A stretch of 64,000 bases of DNA, taken from JBIQKZ01 sp044464765 (GTDB lineage: Bacteria; Pseudomonadota; Gammaproteobacteria; Burkholderiales; Burkholderiaceae_B). The position numbers and the translations under genes are program-made. This document shows positions 1-8,297 of the stretch, piece after piece. The stretch spans positions 58,123 through 122,122 of the forward strand of contig JBIQKZ010000013.1 of the NCBI GenBank assembly GCA_044464765.1. Direction: 5' to 3'. The notes under the pieces were generated by a model. That model was not told the DNA's origin and did not search any database. It worked only from the letters and a program-made list of their open reading frames with translations. How positions within the stretch are numbered: position 1 is the first letter of the stretch; every line of letters begins with the position of its first letter.

Positions 1-182
1 AAGCCCGCTACTGCCCGGCCGGCGTGTACGAATTCGTCAAAACAGAAACAGGGGGCGATCGCCTGCAGATCAACGCGCAAAACTGCGTGCACTGCAAAAC
101 CTGCGACATTAAAGACCCCACGCAGAACATCGTGTGGGTTGCGCCCCAAGGGGGCGAAGGGCCGGTTTACAACGGTATGTAA
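1..182 (+). CDS. Electron transfer flavoprotein-ubiquinone oxidoreductase, C-terminal fragment
   Basis: Only the last 59 codons are present; the 5' part lies left of the window. The frame starting at base 3 reads ARYCPAGVYEF, then NCVHCKTCDIKDPTQNI, and ends at TAA 180-182. CPAGVY followed by CxxCxxC is the ferredoxin-like [4Fe-4S] domain at the C-terminus of ETF-QO, a membrane-associated flavoprotein that passes electrons from ETF to ubiquinone during fatty-acid and amino-acid oxidation. It converges on acs, with paired hairpins between them. The identification rests on a short but highly characteristic tail. Confidence 0.88.
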   Translation, partial: ARYCPAGVYEFVKTETGGDRLQINAQNCVHCKTCDIKDPTQNIVWVAPQGGEGPVYNGM

Positions 183-210
183 TCGCCGCAGCGCCTATGC
201 AGACGCATCC

Positions 211-268
211 AGCCAGGCAGGCGCGCTGCCTGGCTCACGGATCAATCGCCCCACCGGGCGATTGATCC
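211..268. terminator. Two tandem perfect hairpins between convergent genes
   Basis: AGCCAGGCAG (211-220) pairs with CTGCCTGGCT (226-235). Immediately after, GGATCAATCGCCC (239-251) pairs perfectly with GGGCGATTGATCC (256-268) over a 4-nt loop. They sit between the ETF-QO stop (182) and the acs stop (279), so either strand could use them as a bidirectional transcription stop. Neither is followed by a good T-run, so the terminator role is inferred from position and stability. Confidence 0.6.
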
Positions 269-278
269 ATTCAGCACA

Positions 279-2258
279 CTACACCGACTCGGACAATTGG
301 TCCAGGATCGCTGGGTTTTCCAGCGTGGATACGTCCTGGGTGATTTTCTCGCCCTTGGCTACGATGCGCAGCAGGCGGCGCATGATTTTGCCTGAGCGCG
401 TCTTGGGCAGGTTCTCGCCAAAGCGTATGTCTTTGGGCTTGGCGATGGGACCGATTTCTTTCGCCACCCAGTCGCGCAGCTCTTTGCCCAATGCCACCGC
501 CTCTTCACCCTCGGGACGTTCACGCTTCAGGACCACAAAGGCAACCACCGCCTCGCCCGTGGTTGAGTCGGGACGGCCCACGACGGCTGCCTCGGCAACC
601 ATGGGGTGGGACACCAGGGCAGACTCGACCTCCATGGTGCCCAGCCGGTGACCGGACACGTTCAACACATCGTCGACCCGGCCCATAATCCAGAAGTAGC
701 CATCGGAATCGACCTGCGCGCTGTCGCCGGCCAGGTAGTGGCCATTGAGTTCCGGCGGGAAATAGCTTTTCTTGAAACGCTCTGGATCACCCCAGACCGT
801 GCGTATCATGCCCGGCCACGGGCGCTTGATCACCAGGAAACCGCCTTTGCCCGACGGCACTTCGTTACCGGCCTCGTCGACAATGCCTGCGGAAATGCCC
901 GGCAACGGTAAGGTGCACGAACCGGGCTTGAGCGGCGTGGCGCCCGGCAAAGGCGTGATCATGTGCGCGCCGGTTTCCGTTTGCCACCAGGTATCGATAA
1001 CCGGGCAACGCTCGCCGCCCACATTGGTGTAATACCACACCCAGGCTTCGGGATTGATGGGTTCCCCCACCGAACCGATAATGCGCAGGCTATCCATATT
1101 GTATTTGCGCGGATGGTGCTCGGGCGAGGCTTCCGCTGCCTTGGTCAGCGAACGGATGGCCGTAGGCGCCGTGTAGAACACGGTAACCTTGTGCCGCTCG
1201 ATCATCTCCCAGAAACGCCCGGCGTGGGGGTAGGTAGGCACGCCTTCAAACACGATTTGCGTCAAGCCGGCCGCCAACGGGCCATAGGTAATATATGTGT
1301 GCCCCGTGACCCAGCCAACGTCCGCCGTGCACCAGAAAACATCGCTGTCCTTGGCATCGAATGTCCATTTGACGGTAAGCAGCGCCCACAACAGGAAACC
1401 CGCGGTGGCGTGCTGAACACCCTTAGGCTTGCCCGTGGAGCCCGAGGTATACAAAATGAACAGCGGGTGCTCGGCATCCAGGACGACCGGCGCGCATTCG
1501 CTTGCCTGGCCATCGCACACATCGTGCATCCAGAGGTCGGTTTTCGAATTCCAGGCCACCTCGCCGCCCGTGCGCCGATACACAATCACATTACGCACGG
1601 CCTCGCAGCCGCCCATGGCAATGGCCTCGTCGACCGCCGACTTCAACCCGATGGTCCGGCCGCCGCGCACCTGCTCGTCGGCGGTAAGGACCAGAGTGGC
1701 CCCGACATCGACAATCCGGTCGTTGAGACTCTTGGACGAAAAACCGCCAAACACAACCGAGTGGATAATGCCCAGTCGGGCGCACGCCTGCATGGCGACG
1801 ACCGCCTCGATGGACATGGGCAGATAGATAATGGCGCGCTCGCCGGCCTTGTAGCCCAGCGCCTGAATGCCATTGGCGAACTGACATACGCGCGCATGCA
1901 GCTCTTTATAGGTGATCTTGGAGACCGTGCCGTCATCGGCTTCGAAAATTATGGCGGTTTTATTCTCGGTGGGCGTTCCCAGATGACGATCCAGACAATT
2001 GGCCGAGACATTCATCTGGCCGCCGGTGAACCATTTGTAAAACGGCGCGTCGGACGAATCCAGCACCTGGGTGAATGGCTTGTCCCAGTTGAGGTTTTCG
2101 CGCGCCAGGCGGCCCCAGAATTCATCGGGCGACTTTTCCGCTTCGTCATACAACGCCTGGTAGGCCTTCATGCCGGAAATATTCGCATCACGCACCAACT
2201 GCACGGGCGGTTGGAAAACACGTTTTTCGACCAGGATCGAATCAATCGTGGAAGACAT
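279..2258 (-). CDS. acs: Acetyl-CoA synthetase (AMP-forming)
   Basis: This 659-residue protein has the normal length for Acs. It activates acetate to acetyl-AMP and then acetyl-CoA in the cytoplasm. Visible motifs are the ANL-family P-loop YTSGSTGKPKG (about residues 275-285), the WWQTETG core motif, and KTRSGKIMRR near the C-terminus, whose lysine (about residue 624) is the conserved catalytic residue acetylated in characterised Acs enzymes. GGAG lies 6 bases upstream of the ATG. It follows a UMF1-type transporter on the same strand after a 64-bp gap, so co-transcription is possible. Acetyl-CoA made here would feed gltA and PHB synthesis elsewhere in the window. Confidence 0.97.
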   Translation of the reverse strand: MSSTIDSILVEKRVFQPPVQLVRDANISGMKAYQALYDEAEKSPDEFWGRLARENLNWDKPFTQVLDSSDAPFYKWFTGGQMNVSANCLDRHLGTPTENKTAIIFEADDGTVSKITYKELHARVCQFANGIQALGYKAGERAIIYLPMSIEAVVAMQACARLGIIHSVVFGGFSSKSLNDRIVDVGATLVLTADEQVRGGRTIGLKSAVDEAIAMGGCEAVRNVIVYRRTGGEVAWNSKTDLWMHDVCDGQASECAPVVLDAEHPLFILYTSGSTGKPKGVQHATAGFLLWALLTVKWTFDAKDSDVFWCTADVGWVTGHTYITYGPLAAGLTQIVFEGVPTYPHAGRFWEMIERHKVTVFYTAPTAIRSLTKAAEASPEHHPRKYNMDSLRIIGSVGEPINPEAWVWYYTNVGGERCPVIDTWWQTETGAHMITPLPGATPLKPGSCTLPLPGISAGIVDEAGNEVPSGKGGFLVIKRPWPGMIRTVWGDPERFKKSYFPPELNGHYLAGDSAQVDSDGYFWIMGRVDDVLNVSGHRLGTMEVESALVSHPMVAEAAVVGRPDSTTGEAVVAFVVLKRERPEGEEAVALGKELRDWVAKEIGPIAKPKDIRFGENLPKTRSGKIMRRLLRIVAKGEKITQDVSTLENPAILDQLSESV

Positions 2259-2322
2259 AAATTGCTCCTAATTTAATTGGTTGTTGTGCCATTGGTTTTA
2301 GCCTTTCAGTCTGACGGCAGAC

Positions 2323-3651
2323 TTACACAGCAACAGTATCGCGCACCAATGTGCCGCGCGCAAAGTCCACTCGCATCAAGACCAGCAGACCCGCGACAAA
2401 GAAAAGCCCGGTCAGCAACAGTGCTAACCGGTGATTGCCCGCAGTCGCCCAGGTAACCAGCCCATAGCATAGGGGCCCGGTAACGGCCGCTAACTGTGTG
2501 GCGAAGGTCCATAGGGAATAGAACTCTGCAGGACGATGAGAGGGCGCCAACACGCCCACCATGGCGCGGCCCGCGCTTTGGCTGGTGCCCATGCACAAGC
2601 CGGCGATGACCGCAGCAATCCAGAACACCCAGACTTGAACGGCGGCGTAGGCGATCAGCACCATGACGATCCAGCCCCACAGCGTAATCGACAAGGCCTT
2701 CTTGTGCCCGATACGATCCTGCAGATGGCCAAACGTCAGGGCTCCTGCAGCCGCGCCGATATTGACGGCAAACACCAGGGCCATGGTTTGCGCCATGGTG
2801 AAACCCATGGCTTCCGTGGCATAAATGGCGGCCAGCGTCACGACAACGGCAATCCCCGCGTGATAGAACGCGCCGCATATAAGCAATAACCGGAAATCGG
2901 GAAAATGCTCGCTGGTTTCGCGCCAGGCATTGCGCAAGCGCTGAAGCCATCCGTCGGCCCTGCGCTGCGTCGGCAAATTGCGTTCACGCAAAAAGACGAA
3001 CGACGGAATCGCCGCAATAGCGAATATAAAGCCAGTGAGCAACATGACATAAGGGACGTATTCGGATGCTGCCAACCCCCGGCCTGAAGCCCAGGCAACC
3101 AGCGCCAGCGAAAGACCTAGCGTCAGCATGCCGCCGAAATAGCCAAAGCCCCATCCCCAGCCCGATACCCGACCCAGCGCTTCGGGGCGGGCAATTTCGG
3201 GCAAGAAGGCCGCAACCACCGACTCGCCCACACAATAGCAGTAACTGGAAACCGCCAGAACCAACACGCCCAGCGCAATATCGCCCGGCCCCACCAGCGC
3301 CAGAAACCACGTCGCCGCCACGCAGCCCACGGTGCTGGTGAACAACAACCTGCGCTTGGCCGCCTTGGCATCGGCTCGCGCCCCCAAGCTTGGCATGGTG
3401 AGCATGACCACCAAATAAGACAATGAAAGCGCTGCGGTAAACGCCAGTGTGCCCCAGGTTTTCCCGGCTGCCACCACCCCAACGAAATAGGTGCTGAATA
3501 CCGTGGTGATAACCACGGTGGTGTACCCCGAATTGGCGAAATCGTACATGGCCCACGCCCACAGCTCGCGCCGCGTAACCCCGGGCTTGACGGCCGACAG
3601 GAACAGGCCTGGCAACACCTGGGCATCATTCGATATCGGTTCCGTCTTCAT
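2323..3651 (-). CDS. MFS transporter, UMF1 (Atg22-like) family
   Basis: This is a 442-residue polytopic membrane protein with about 12 hydrophobic segments. The N-terminal WAWAMYDFANSGYTTVVITT is the hallmark of the UMF1/Atg22-like branch of the major facilitator superfamily. An upstream in-frame extension exists, but the ATG at 3649-3651 has GGAGAGGGG directly before it and is preferred. The substrate cannot be read from the sequence. The 64-bp gap to acs on the same strand suggests co-expression, so a link with acetate or another short organic acid is a guess from context. Confidence 0.85.
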   Translation of the reverse strand: MKTEPISNDAQVLPGLFLSAVKPGVTRRELWAWAMYDFANSGYTTVVITTVFSTYFVGVVAAGKTWGTLAFTAALSLSYLVVMLTMPSLGARADAKAAKRRLLFTSTVGCVAATWFLALVGPGDIALGVLVLAVSSYCYCVGESVVAAFLPEIARPEALGRVSGWGWGFGYFGGMLTLGLSLALVAWASGRGLAASEYVPYVMLLTGFIFAIAAIPSFVFLRERNLPTQRRADGWLQRLRNAWRETSEHFPDFRLLLICGAFYHAGIAVVVTLAAIYATEAMGFTMAQTMALVFAVNIGAAAGALTFGHLQDRIGHKKALSITLWGWIVMVLIAYAAVQVWVFWIAAVIAGLCMGTSQSAGRAMVGVLAPSHRPAEFYSLWTFATQLAAVTGPLCYGLVTWATAGNHRLALLLTGLFFVAGLLVLMRVDFARGTLVRDTVAV

Positions 3652-3839
3652 CCCCTCTCCGCTGGCCAGTCTGCTGTATGAATCGCATACGGCGCCGCAA
3701 TCCTGTTCAAGGCGGACTTTCGACGCTGCCCCGACATAATGCCATAATCCGCGAGGTCTCCCGGTAAATTGCAACAGGCCTTTACCCAATTGCCAAGTTT
3801 CGTTAAACTCGGGTAAATTTTTTTAGCCAATAAAAGACC

Positions 3840-4481
3840 ATGCCGCCACAATTGCTATCCAGACTATCGAGGTTTCCGCTAGAACTGTGGCGCACAAGCA
3901 AGTATCTGTTGATTGTTTCTACCCTGGCCCTTACGGGGTGCGCCGCCACCACACCCGACCAAGCCAGCAGTCAGTCCGTCCTTATCCGCAACACCTACCT
4001 TTCCCAAACCAAATCCGATCCACTCGGCGCCTATCTCGCACGTAAAGAACTCGGCGCAAGCTACAGCACCAGCCAGTATCCCGGCCCGGCCCTGCCAAAG
4101 CAGCAGCTCGCCAGCACAGCACTCGAAATGCTCGGCGTCAAATACAAGTTCGGGGGCGGCACGCCCTACACCGGGTTCGATTGCAGCGGCCTGGTCATCT
4201 ATGCAGCCGAAAAATCCCTGGGTCTCAAGCTGCCCCGCCGCTCGGCGGATATTGCCCGCAAAGGCCAATCAGTCAAACGATCCGAGCTGAAGAAAGGCGA
4301 TCTGGTCTTTTTCAATACACGCGGACACCGTAATTCCCACGTAGGCATCTATCTAGGCAACCAAAAATTCGTGCATGCGCCGCGCACCGGCGCCGTCGTG
4401 CGCATCGAAAGCATGGACTCCTCTTACTGGAGAAAGCGCTACAACGGTGCCCGGCGCCTGGTGGCCTCCAACGCCAACTAG
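3840..4481 (+). CDS. NlpC/P60-family cell-wall peptidase, lipoprotein
   Basis: This 213-residue protein has an N-terminal hydrophobic segment ending in the lipobox LTGC (Cys34), so it is predicted to be a lipoprotein. The C-terminal half is an NlpC/P60 (peptidase C40) domain: FDCSG with catalytic Cys115, SHVGIYLG with His167, and a third polar residue in VHAPRTG (His179). Such enzymes cut D-Glu to diamino-acid bonds in peptidoglycan stem peptides. The start has no strong ribosome-binding site; a TTG 23 codons downstream would remove the n-region, so the ATG is kept. It is divergent from the UMF1 transporter and followed by an intrinsic terminator. Confidence 0.9.
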   Translation: MPPQLLSRLSRFPLELWRTSKYLLIVSTLALTGCAATTPDQASSQSVLIRNTYLSQTKSDPLGAYLARKELGASYSTSQYPGPALPKQQLASTALEMLGVKYKFGGGTPYTGFDCSGLVIYAAEKSLGLKLPRRSADIARKGQSVKRSELKKGDLVFFNTRGHRNSHVGIYLGNQKFVHAPRTGAVVRIESMDSSYWRKRYNGARRLVASNAN

Positions 4482-4553
4482 CAAGATAAGCGATTGAACA
4501 CATACGACTTCGGGTCGCGGCACGCCAGCCATTCATCTGACACCCAGCAACTC

Positions 4554-4590
4554 AAAGGCCTTCCCACATCGGGAAGGCCTTTGTCGATTT
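4554..4590 (+). terminator. Intrinsic terminator of the NlpC/P60 gene
   Basis: AAAGGCCTTCCC (4554-4565) pairs perfectly with GGGAAGGCCTTT (4571-4582) over a 5-nt loop, with a moderately T-rich tail after it. It lies 73 bases past the NlpC/P60 stop. Confidence 0.8.
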
Positions 4591-4607
4591 ATACAGTCGT
4601 GTTCCTC

Positions 4608-4712
4608 GTGTCCGGTTCGGCTAATTGCGCACTAATATTCGGATGCCTGGGCTTGTACTACAAGGCGCCGAAGATAACTAGGTAACTAGGCGAATCAGCC
4701 CAAACAAGAAAC
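4608..4712. repeat. Inverted pair of a short dispersed repeat
   Basis: 4608-4647 (containing GGTTCGGCTAATT and TATTCGGATGCC) and 4664-4712 (GGCGCCGAAGATAA, then CGAATCAGCCCAAACA) are related to each other in inverted orientation. Both resemble the single copy at 48654-48703. There is no plausible gene in this stretch. The family is unknown to me; it may be a small palindromic intergenic repeat or the remnant of insertion-sequence ends. Confidence 0.55.
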
Positions 4713-5080
4713 TATGCGGGATGCGCGTTGAGGCGGGCGTGTTCCTGCCGACCCTGGCTGCCTGTCGTCGGACATGCCTCGCAAAATCCCGACTGGGTCA
4801 GGGCACGTTTCATACAACAAACCGAGCGCCGGCAAACCAGAACCTTTACGCCGGAACGCTGCGCTGCGGCACGAAAGGTCTTCATGACGTTATGACCGAG
4901 AAAATCCGTAAGTAGAATCAATAGATCCGTACCCGATGGCAACTGCAAGGTTTTTTTCTGATGGGCCGGATCCCGGCCGCTGATATGATGTTTGATCGCA
5001 ATATTGTGCCCCTTCAGGAGATCTGGAATATTTCCCAGCCGATCCGCCCCCACGACTACCGCTCTGACTAGTTCCGACAT
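4712..5080 (-). CDS. DUF2325 domain protein
   Basis: This small cytoplasmic protein (122 residues) matches DUF2325: an N-terminal VRAVVVGADRLGN strand-loop, then TDLLILLTDFLGHNVMK and VKVLVCRRS. It is cysteine-rich at the C-terminus (Cys83, 88, 89, 100 and 103, including a CxxC at 100-103), which suggests metal or Fe-S binding. The ATG at 5078-5080 is preferred over one four codons upstream because GGAG precedes it at normal spacing. Two Fur-like palindromes lie 30-75 bases upstream, so iron-repressed expression is inferred. The molecular function of the family is not established. Confidence 0.75.
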   Translation of the reverse strand: MSELVRAVVVGADRLGNIPDLLKGHNIAIKHHISGRDPAHQKKTLQLPSGTDLLILLTDFLGHNVMKTFRAAAQRSGVKVLVCRRSVCCMKRALTQSGFCEACPTTGSQGRQEHARLNAHPA

Positions 5081-5109
5081 AATGGTCTCCATTCAAAATG
5101 CATGGTAAC

Positions 5110-5128
5110 GATAATCATTCCCATCATT
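5110..5128 (-). promoter_or_regulatory. Fur-like operator 1
   Basis: GATAATCATTCCCATCATT resembles the 19-bp Fur box: the GATAAT and ATTATC half-elements are recognisable, with about 14 of 19 positions fitting by eye. It is 30 bases upstream of the DUF2325 start and close to a second, more symmetrical site. Confidence 0.5.
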
Positions 5129-5134
5129 AATGTC

Positions 5135-5153
5135 AATAAGAATTATTCTTATT
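5135..5153 (-). promoter_or_regulatory. Fur-like operator 2, perfect 9-1-9 palindrome
   Basis: AATAAGAATTATTCTTATT is a perfect 9-1-9 inverted repeat, the same architecture as the Fur box (9-bp arms, 1-bp centre). Six of nine positions per arm fit GATAATGAT. It lies in the AT-rich stretch in front of the DUF2325 gene, where a promoter would be expected. Fur or a related metalloregulator is the inferred ligand. Confidence 0.55.
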
Positions 5154-5278
5154 TTGGTTTATTGAACTGTTTATTTTGGTTTTTACTCCGTGCCGACCGC
5201 TATTTGCGTTGAACACCAACCGGAACAGTGTGGCCGGAGCACGGCGCGAACATGTCTGAAGCGACGCGCCACAAGCGC

Positions 5279-5318
5279 AAAAAAGGCCTGAGCCGGCGCA
5301 ATACCGGGGTCAGGCCTA
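5279..5318 (-). terminator. Intrinsic terminator downstream of folE2
   Basis: On the minus strand AGGCCTGA...TCAGGCCT forms a stem, extended by CCGG/CCGG with one mismatch, followed by TTTTTT (5279-5284 on the plus strand are A). It lies about 105 bases past the folE2 stop. Nothing else is recognisable between the Fur-like sites and folE2. Confidence 0.75.
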
Positions 5319-5422
5319 GTAGCCTTGCTGAGCTAAGCTGGCCAGTCGTTCGGGATCAGTTCATGCCGATCTCAATCCCTGGCCGCTACGCATAAACGTT
5401 GATCCGTAACGGCGCAGCGATG

Positions 5423-6229
5423 CTAGCCCTCGACCACTGCATAAGCCGAATGATTATGAATGGATTCGAAGTTTTCCGCTTCGATGCGAAAGCTTTGCGC
5501 CTGGGGCAGCTTCTTGACCTGGACGGCAACATCGCGCACCAGGTCTTCGACGAATTTGGGGTTTTCGTAAGCACGTTCGGTCACGTATTTTTCGTCCGCC
5601 CGTTTCAGCAGGCCCCAAAGCTCGCAGGAGGCTTGTTGTTCAATGCTGCGGATGAGGTCATCGATGTCGATGAAAGCGCCCGGCTGCAGCACCACGTGCA
5701 CGGTAACGTGAGAACGCTGATTGTGTGCGCCATAATCGGAAATGGCCTTGGAGCATGGGCACAGGCTGGTGACCGGAACAACTACAGTAAGCTCAAACTG
5801 CGTTGCCTGCCCCACTTGCGCCTTGGCCTTCCAGACAAGCTCGTAGTCCATCAGGCTGGCCACCCCCGAGACAGGAGCCACCTTGTTGATAAAGTATGGA
5901 AACCGTGCGGTCAGATCGCCTGTTTCGGCGTTAAGCAAAGGCAGCATGCCTTCGGCCATCTCGCAAAAAGCCGCCGGCGTCATGGCGGTGGCTCGATAGT
6001 GTTCGAGCAAGGCCACAAAACGCGACATATGCGTGCCTTTTTCGTGTGCCGGCAAGGCAACGGTAAGCTCCCAGTTGGCAATGGTGGGCATGGGCTGCCC
6101 ATCAGCGGCGCCGATCAGCATGGGATGCTTTACACCACGCACACCGACGCGCTGAATCGGCAGATGGCGGGTATCTGCACTGCTTTGCACATCGGGCATC
6201 GTTGCTGCGGTATCGGTAACTGTGTTCAT
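5423..6229 (-). CDS. folE2: GTP cyclohydrolase FolE2 (type IB)
   Basis: This 268-residue protein catalyses the first step of folate and tetrahydropterin synthesis, GTP to 7,8-dihydroneopterin triphosphate. The family signature TSLCPCSKAISDYGAHNQRS is clear (Cys157/Cys159 region, which holds the catalytic and metal-binding Cys of FolE2). It belongs to the T-fold type IB enzymes, which tolerate several divalent metals, unlike zinc-dependent FolE. The start lacks a strong ribosome-binding site, but the N-terminus has normal length. An intrinsic terminator follows. A FolE2 near a Fur-like regulated gene suggests metal-homeostasis context, but they are separate transcription units. Confidence 0.95.
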   Translation of the reverse strand: MNTVTDTAATMPDVQSSADTRHLPIQRVGVRGVKHPMLIGAADGQPMPTIANWELTVALPAHEKGTHMSRFVALLEHYRATAMTPAAFCEMAEGMLPLLNAETGDLTARFPYFINKVAPVSGVASLMDYELVWKAKAQVGQATQFELTVVVPVTSLCPCSKAISDYGAHNQRSHVTVHVVLQPGAFIDIDDLIRSIEQQASCELWGLLKRADEKYVTERAYENPKFVEDLVRDVAVQVKKLPQAQSFRIEAENFESIHNHSAYAVVEG

Positions 6230-6350
6230 AGTCTATAAGCTGTACGCGATTCGCGTAAACCCTTATTTGTAAAGTGGTCAACCATTTATTATGACTCAAG
6301 CCGGGCAACCATGTTTCTATAGCCCTAACAAAAGCCAGTCTTTTATGGAC

Positions 6351-8240
6351 TTAGCCGCCCACGCTCACCTTGGCGGCAGCCGGTGAAACGTCGAAACGCG
6401 CCTGAATGGAAGCTTGTATGCCCTCGGCGTCCAAACCTTGCATTTTAAGCAGAGCCGCCTGATCTCCGTGATCAATGAATTGATCCGGCAAGCCCAGTTG
6501 AAGAACCGGGCAATTGATTCCCGCAGCGCTAAGGCATTCAAGCACCGCACTGCCCGCCCCCCCCATGATGGACGCCTCTTCGATGGTGACCAGGGCTTCG
6601 TGCGTAGACGCCAGTTCGCGCACCAGATCGGCATCCAGCGGCTTCACAAAGCGCATGTCGGCCACTGTGGCATCCAGCGCCTGGGCGGCTTTCAATGCAC
6701 CGGGAACCAGCGTGCCAAAACCAAGTATCGCAATTTTCCGACCCGAACGAAGAATACGCCCCTTGCCGATCTCGACCGTTTCCTGATTGCATACAACCTC
6801 GGCGCCACAGCCGGCGCCACGCGGATAACGCACGGCGGCCGGCCCTGGATGCTGGTAGCAGGTATTCAACAATAAACGTGTTTCGTTCTCGTCGGAAGGC
6901 GTAGCCACCACCATGTTCGGAACGCAGCGCAGGTAGGCAATGTCGTAATTGCCCGCATGGGTCGCGCCGTCCGCCCCGACCAACCCCGCCCGATCCAGGG
7001 CAAAGGTGACGTCCAGGTCCTGCAAGGCAACGTCGTGGATCAGTTGGTCGTAGCCACGCTGCAAAAAAGTGGAATAGATCGCCACCACAGGCTTCAGGCC
7101 ATCGCAAGCCAAGCCTGCGGCAAACGTCACGGCATGCTGTTCTGCAATGCCGACATCGAAATAGCGGTCGGGAAACCGCTTGTGAAATTCGACCATGCCG
7201 CTGCCTTCGCGCATGGCGGGCGTGACCCCGATCAGTTTGCTATCGGCTTGGGCCATATCGCACAGCCAGCGCCCAAACACCTGGGTAAACGTCTGGCGTG
7301 GCGGCGCGGAAGGTTTCTGAATGCCAACCGAAGGATCGAACTTGCCCGGCCCGTGGTACAGCACGGGGTCGGCCTCGGCCAGTTTGTAACCTTGGCCTTT
7401 CTTGGTGACAACATGCAGGAATTGCAGCCCGCCCAACTCGCGCAAGTTCTCAAGCATGGGCACCAGGGCATCCAGATCGTGACCGTCGATGGGGCCGACG
7501 TAGTTGAACCCCAGTTCTTCGAACAAGGTCGCAGGCGAGCCCATCAGCCCCTTGGCGTGGCCTTCGACGCGTCGCGCCAACTCGAGCACAGGCGGAACAT
7601 GTTGCAATACAGCACGACCCATGTTCTTGGCCGTGGCATAGAAGCGGCCCGACATCAGCCGGGCAAAATAATGATTAAGCGCCCCCACCGGCGGTGAAAT
7701 CGACATATCGTTGTCGTTGAGCACCACCAGCAAGTTGACCCCGGGCGTGACGCCTGCATTATTCAGGGCTTCAAACGCCATGCCCGCCGTCATGGCGCCA
7801 TCGCCGATGACCGCAATGTGCTGACGCTCGAGACCCAGATTGCGCGCTGCCACCGCCATGCCCAGCGCCGCCGAAATCGAGGTGGATGAATGCGCCGTGC
7901 CAAACGCATCGTAGGGAGACTCGCTACGCTTGGGAAACCCCGATATCCCGCCCCACTGCCGCAAGTGGGCCATACCCTCGCGCCGACCCGTGAGAATCTT
8001 GTGTGGATAGGACTGATGGCCAACGTCCCACACAATGCGGTCATCGGGGGTATTGAACACATGATGCAAAGCAATGGTCAGCTCTACCGTGCCCAGATTG
8101 GACGACAAGTGACCGCCCGTTCTTGAAACCGACTGCAGAACGAACTCGCGCAGTTGATCGGCGACCAACTTCAACTCGCGGCGGTCCAGCGGCCGCAAGT
8201 CGGCGGGAGAATGAATATCGGTGAGAGAAGGTGTCGTCAT
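6351..8240 (-). CDS. dxs: 1-deoxy-D-xylulose-5-phosphate synthase
   Basis: This 629-residue thiamine-diphosphate enzyme condenses pyruvate and glyceraldehyde 3-phosphate to DXP, the entry of the MEP isoprenoid pathway. It shows the TPP motif GDGAMTAG (from residue 146), GHQSYPHKILTGR at the N-terminus, FALDRAGLVGADGATHAG in the pyrimidine-binding domain, and a complete transketolase C-domain. It lies 57 bp downstream of ispA on the same strand, giving the order xseB-ispA-dxs, which is common in proteobacteria. Confidence 0.97.
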   Translation of the reverse strand: MTTPSLTDIHSPADLRPLDRRELKLVADQLREFVLQSVSRTGGHLSSNLGTVELTIALHHVFNTPDDRIVWDVGHQSYPHKILTGRREGMAHLRQWGGISGFPKRSESPYDAFGTAHSSTSISAALGMAVAARNLGLERQHIAVIGDGAMTAGMAFEALNNAGVTPGVNLLVVLNDNDMSISPPVGALNHYFARLMSGRFYATAKNMGRAVLQHVPPVLELARRVEGHAKGLMGSPATLFEELGFNYVGPIDGHDLDALVPMLENLRELGGLQFLHVVTKKGQGYKLAEADPVLYHGPGKFDPSVGIQKPSAPPRQTFTQVFGRWLCDMAQADSKLIGVTPAMREGSGMVEFHKRFPDRYFDVGIAEQHAVTFAAGLACDGLKPVVAIYSTFLQRGYDQLIHDVALQDLDVTFALDRAGLVGADGATHAGNYDIAYLRCVPNMVVATPSDENETRLLLNTCYQHPGPAAVRYPRGAGCGAEVVCNQETVEIGKGRILRSGRKIAILGFGTLVPGALKAAQALDATVADMRFVKPLDADLVRELASTHEALVTIEEASIMGGAGSAVLECLSAAGINCPVLQLGLPDQFIDHGDQAALLKMQGLDAEGIQASIQARFDVSPAAAKVSVGG

Positions 8241-8297
8241 GCAAAGAACAGAAAAGCGGGCCGGTTTATGCGGCCACGAAAAAAGAACAGGCCGAAA

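Noticed and set aside
963..2276. 437-codon open frame antisense to acs
   Set aside because: Antisense shadow of acs with no motif and no ribosome-binding site.
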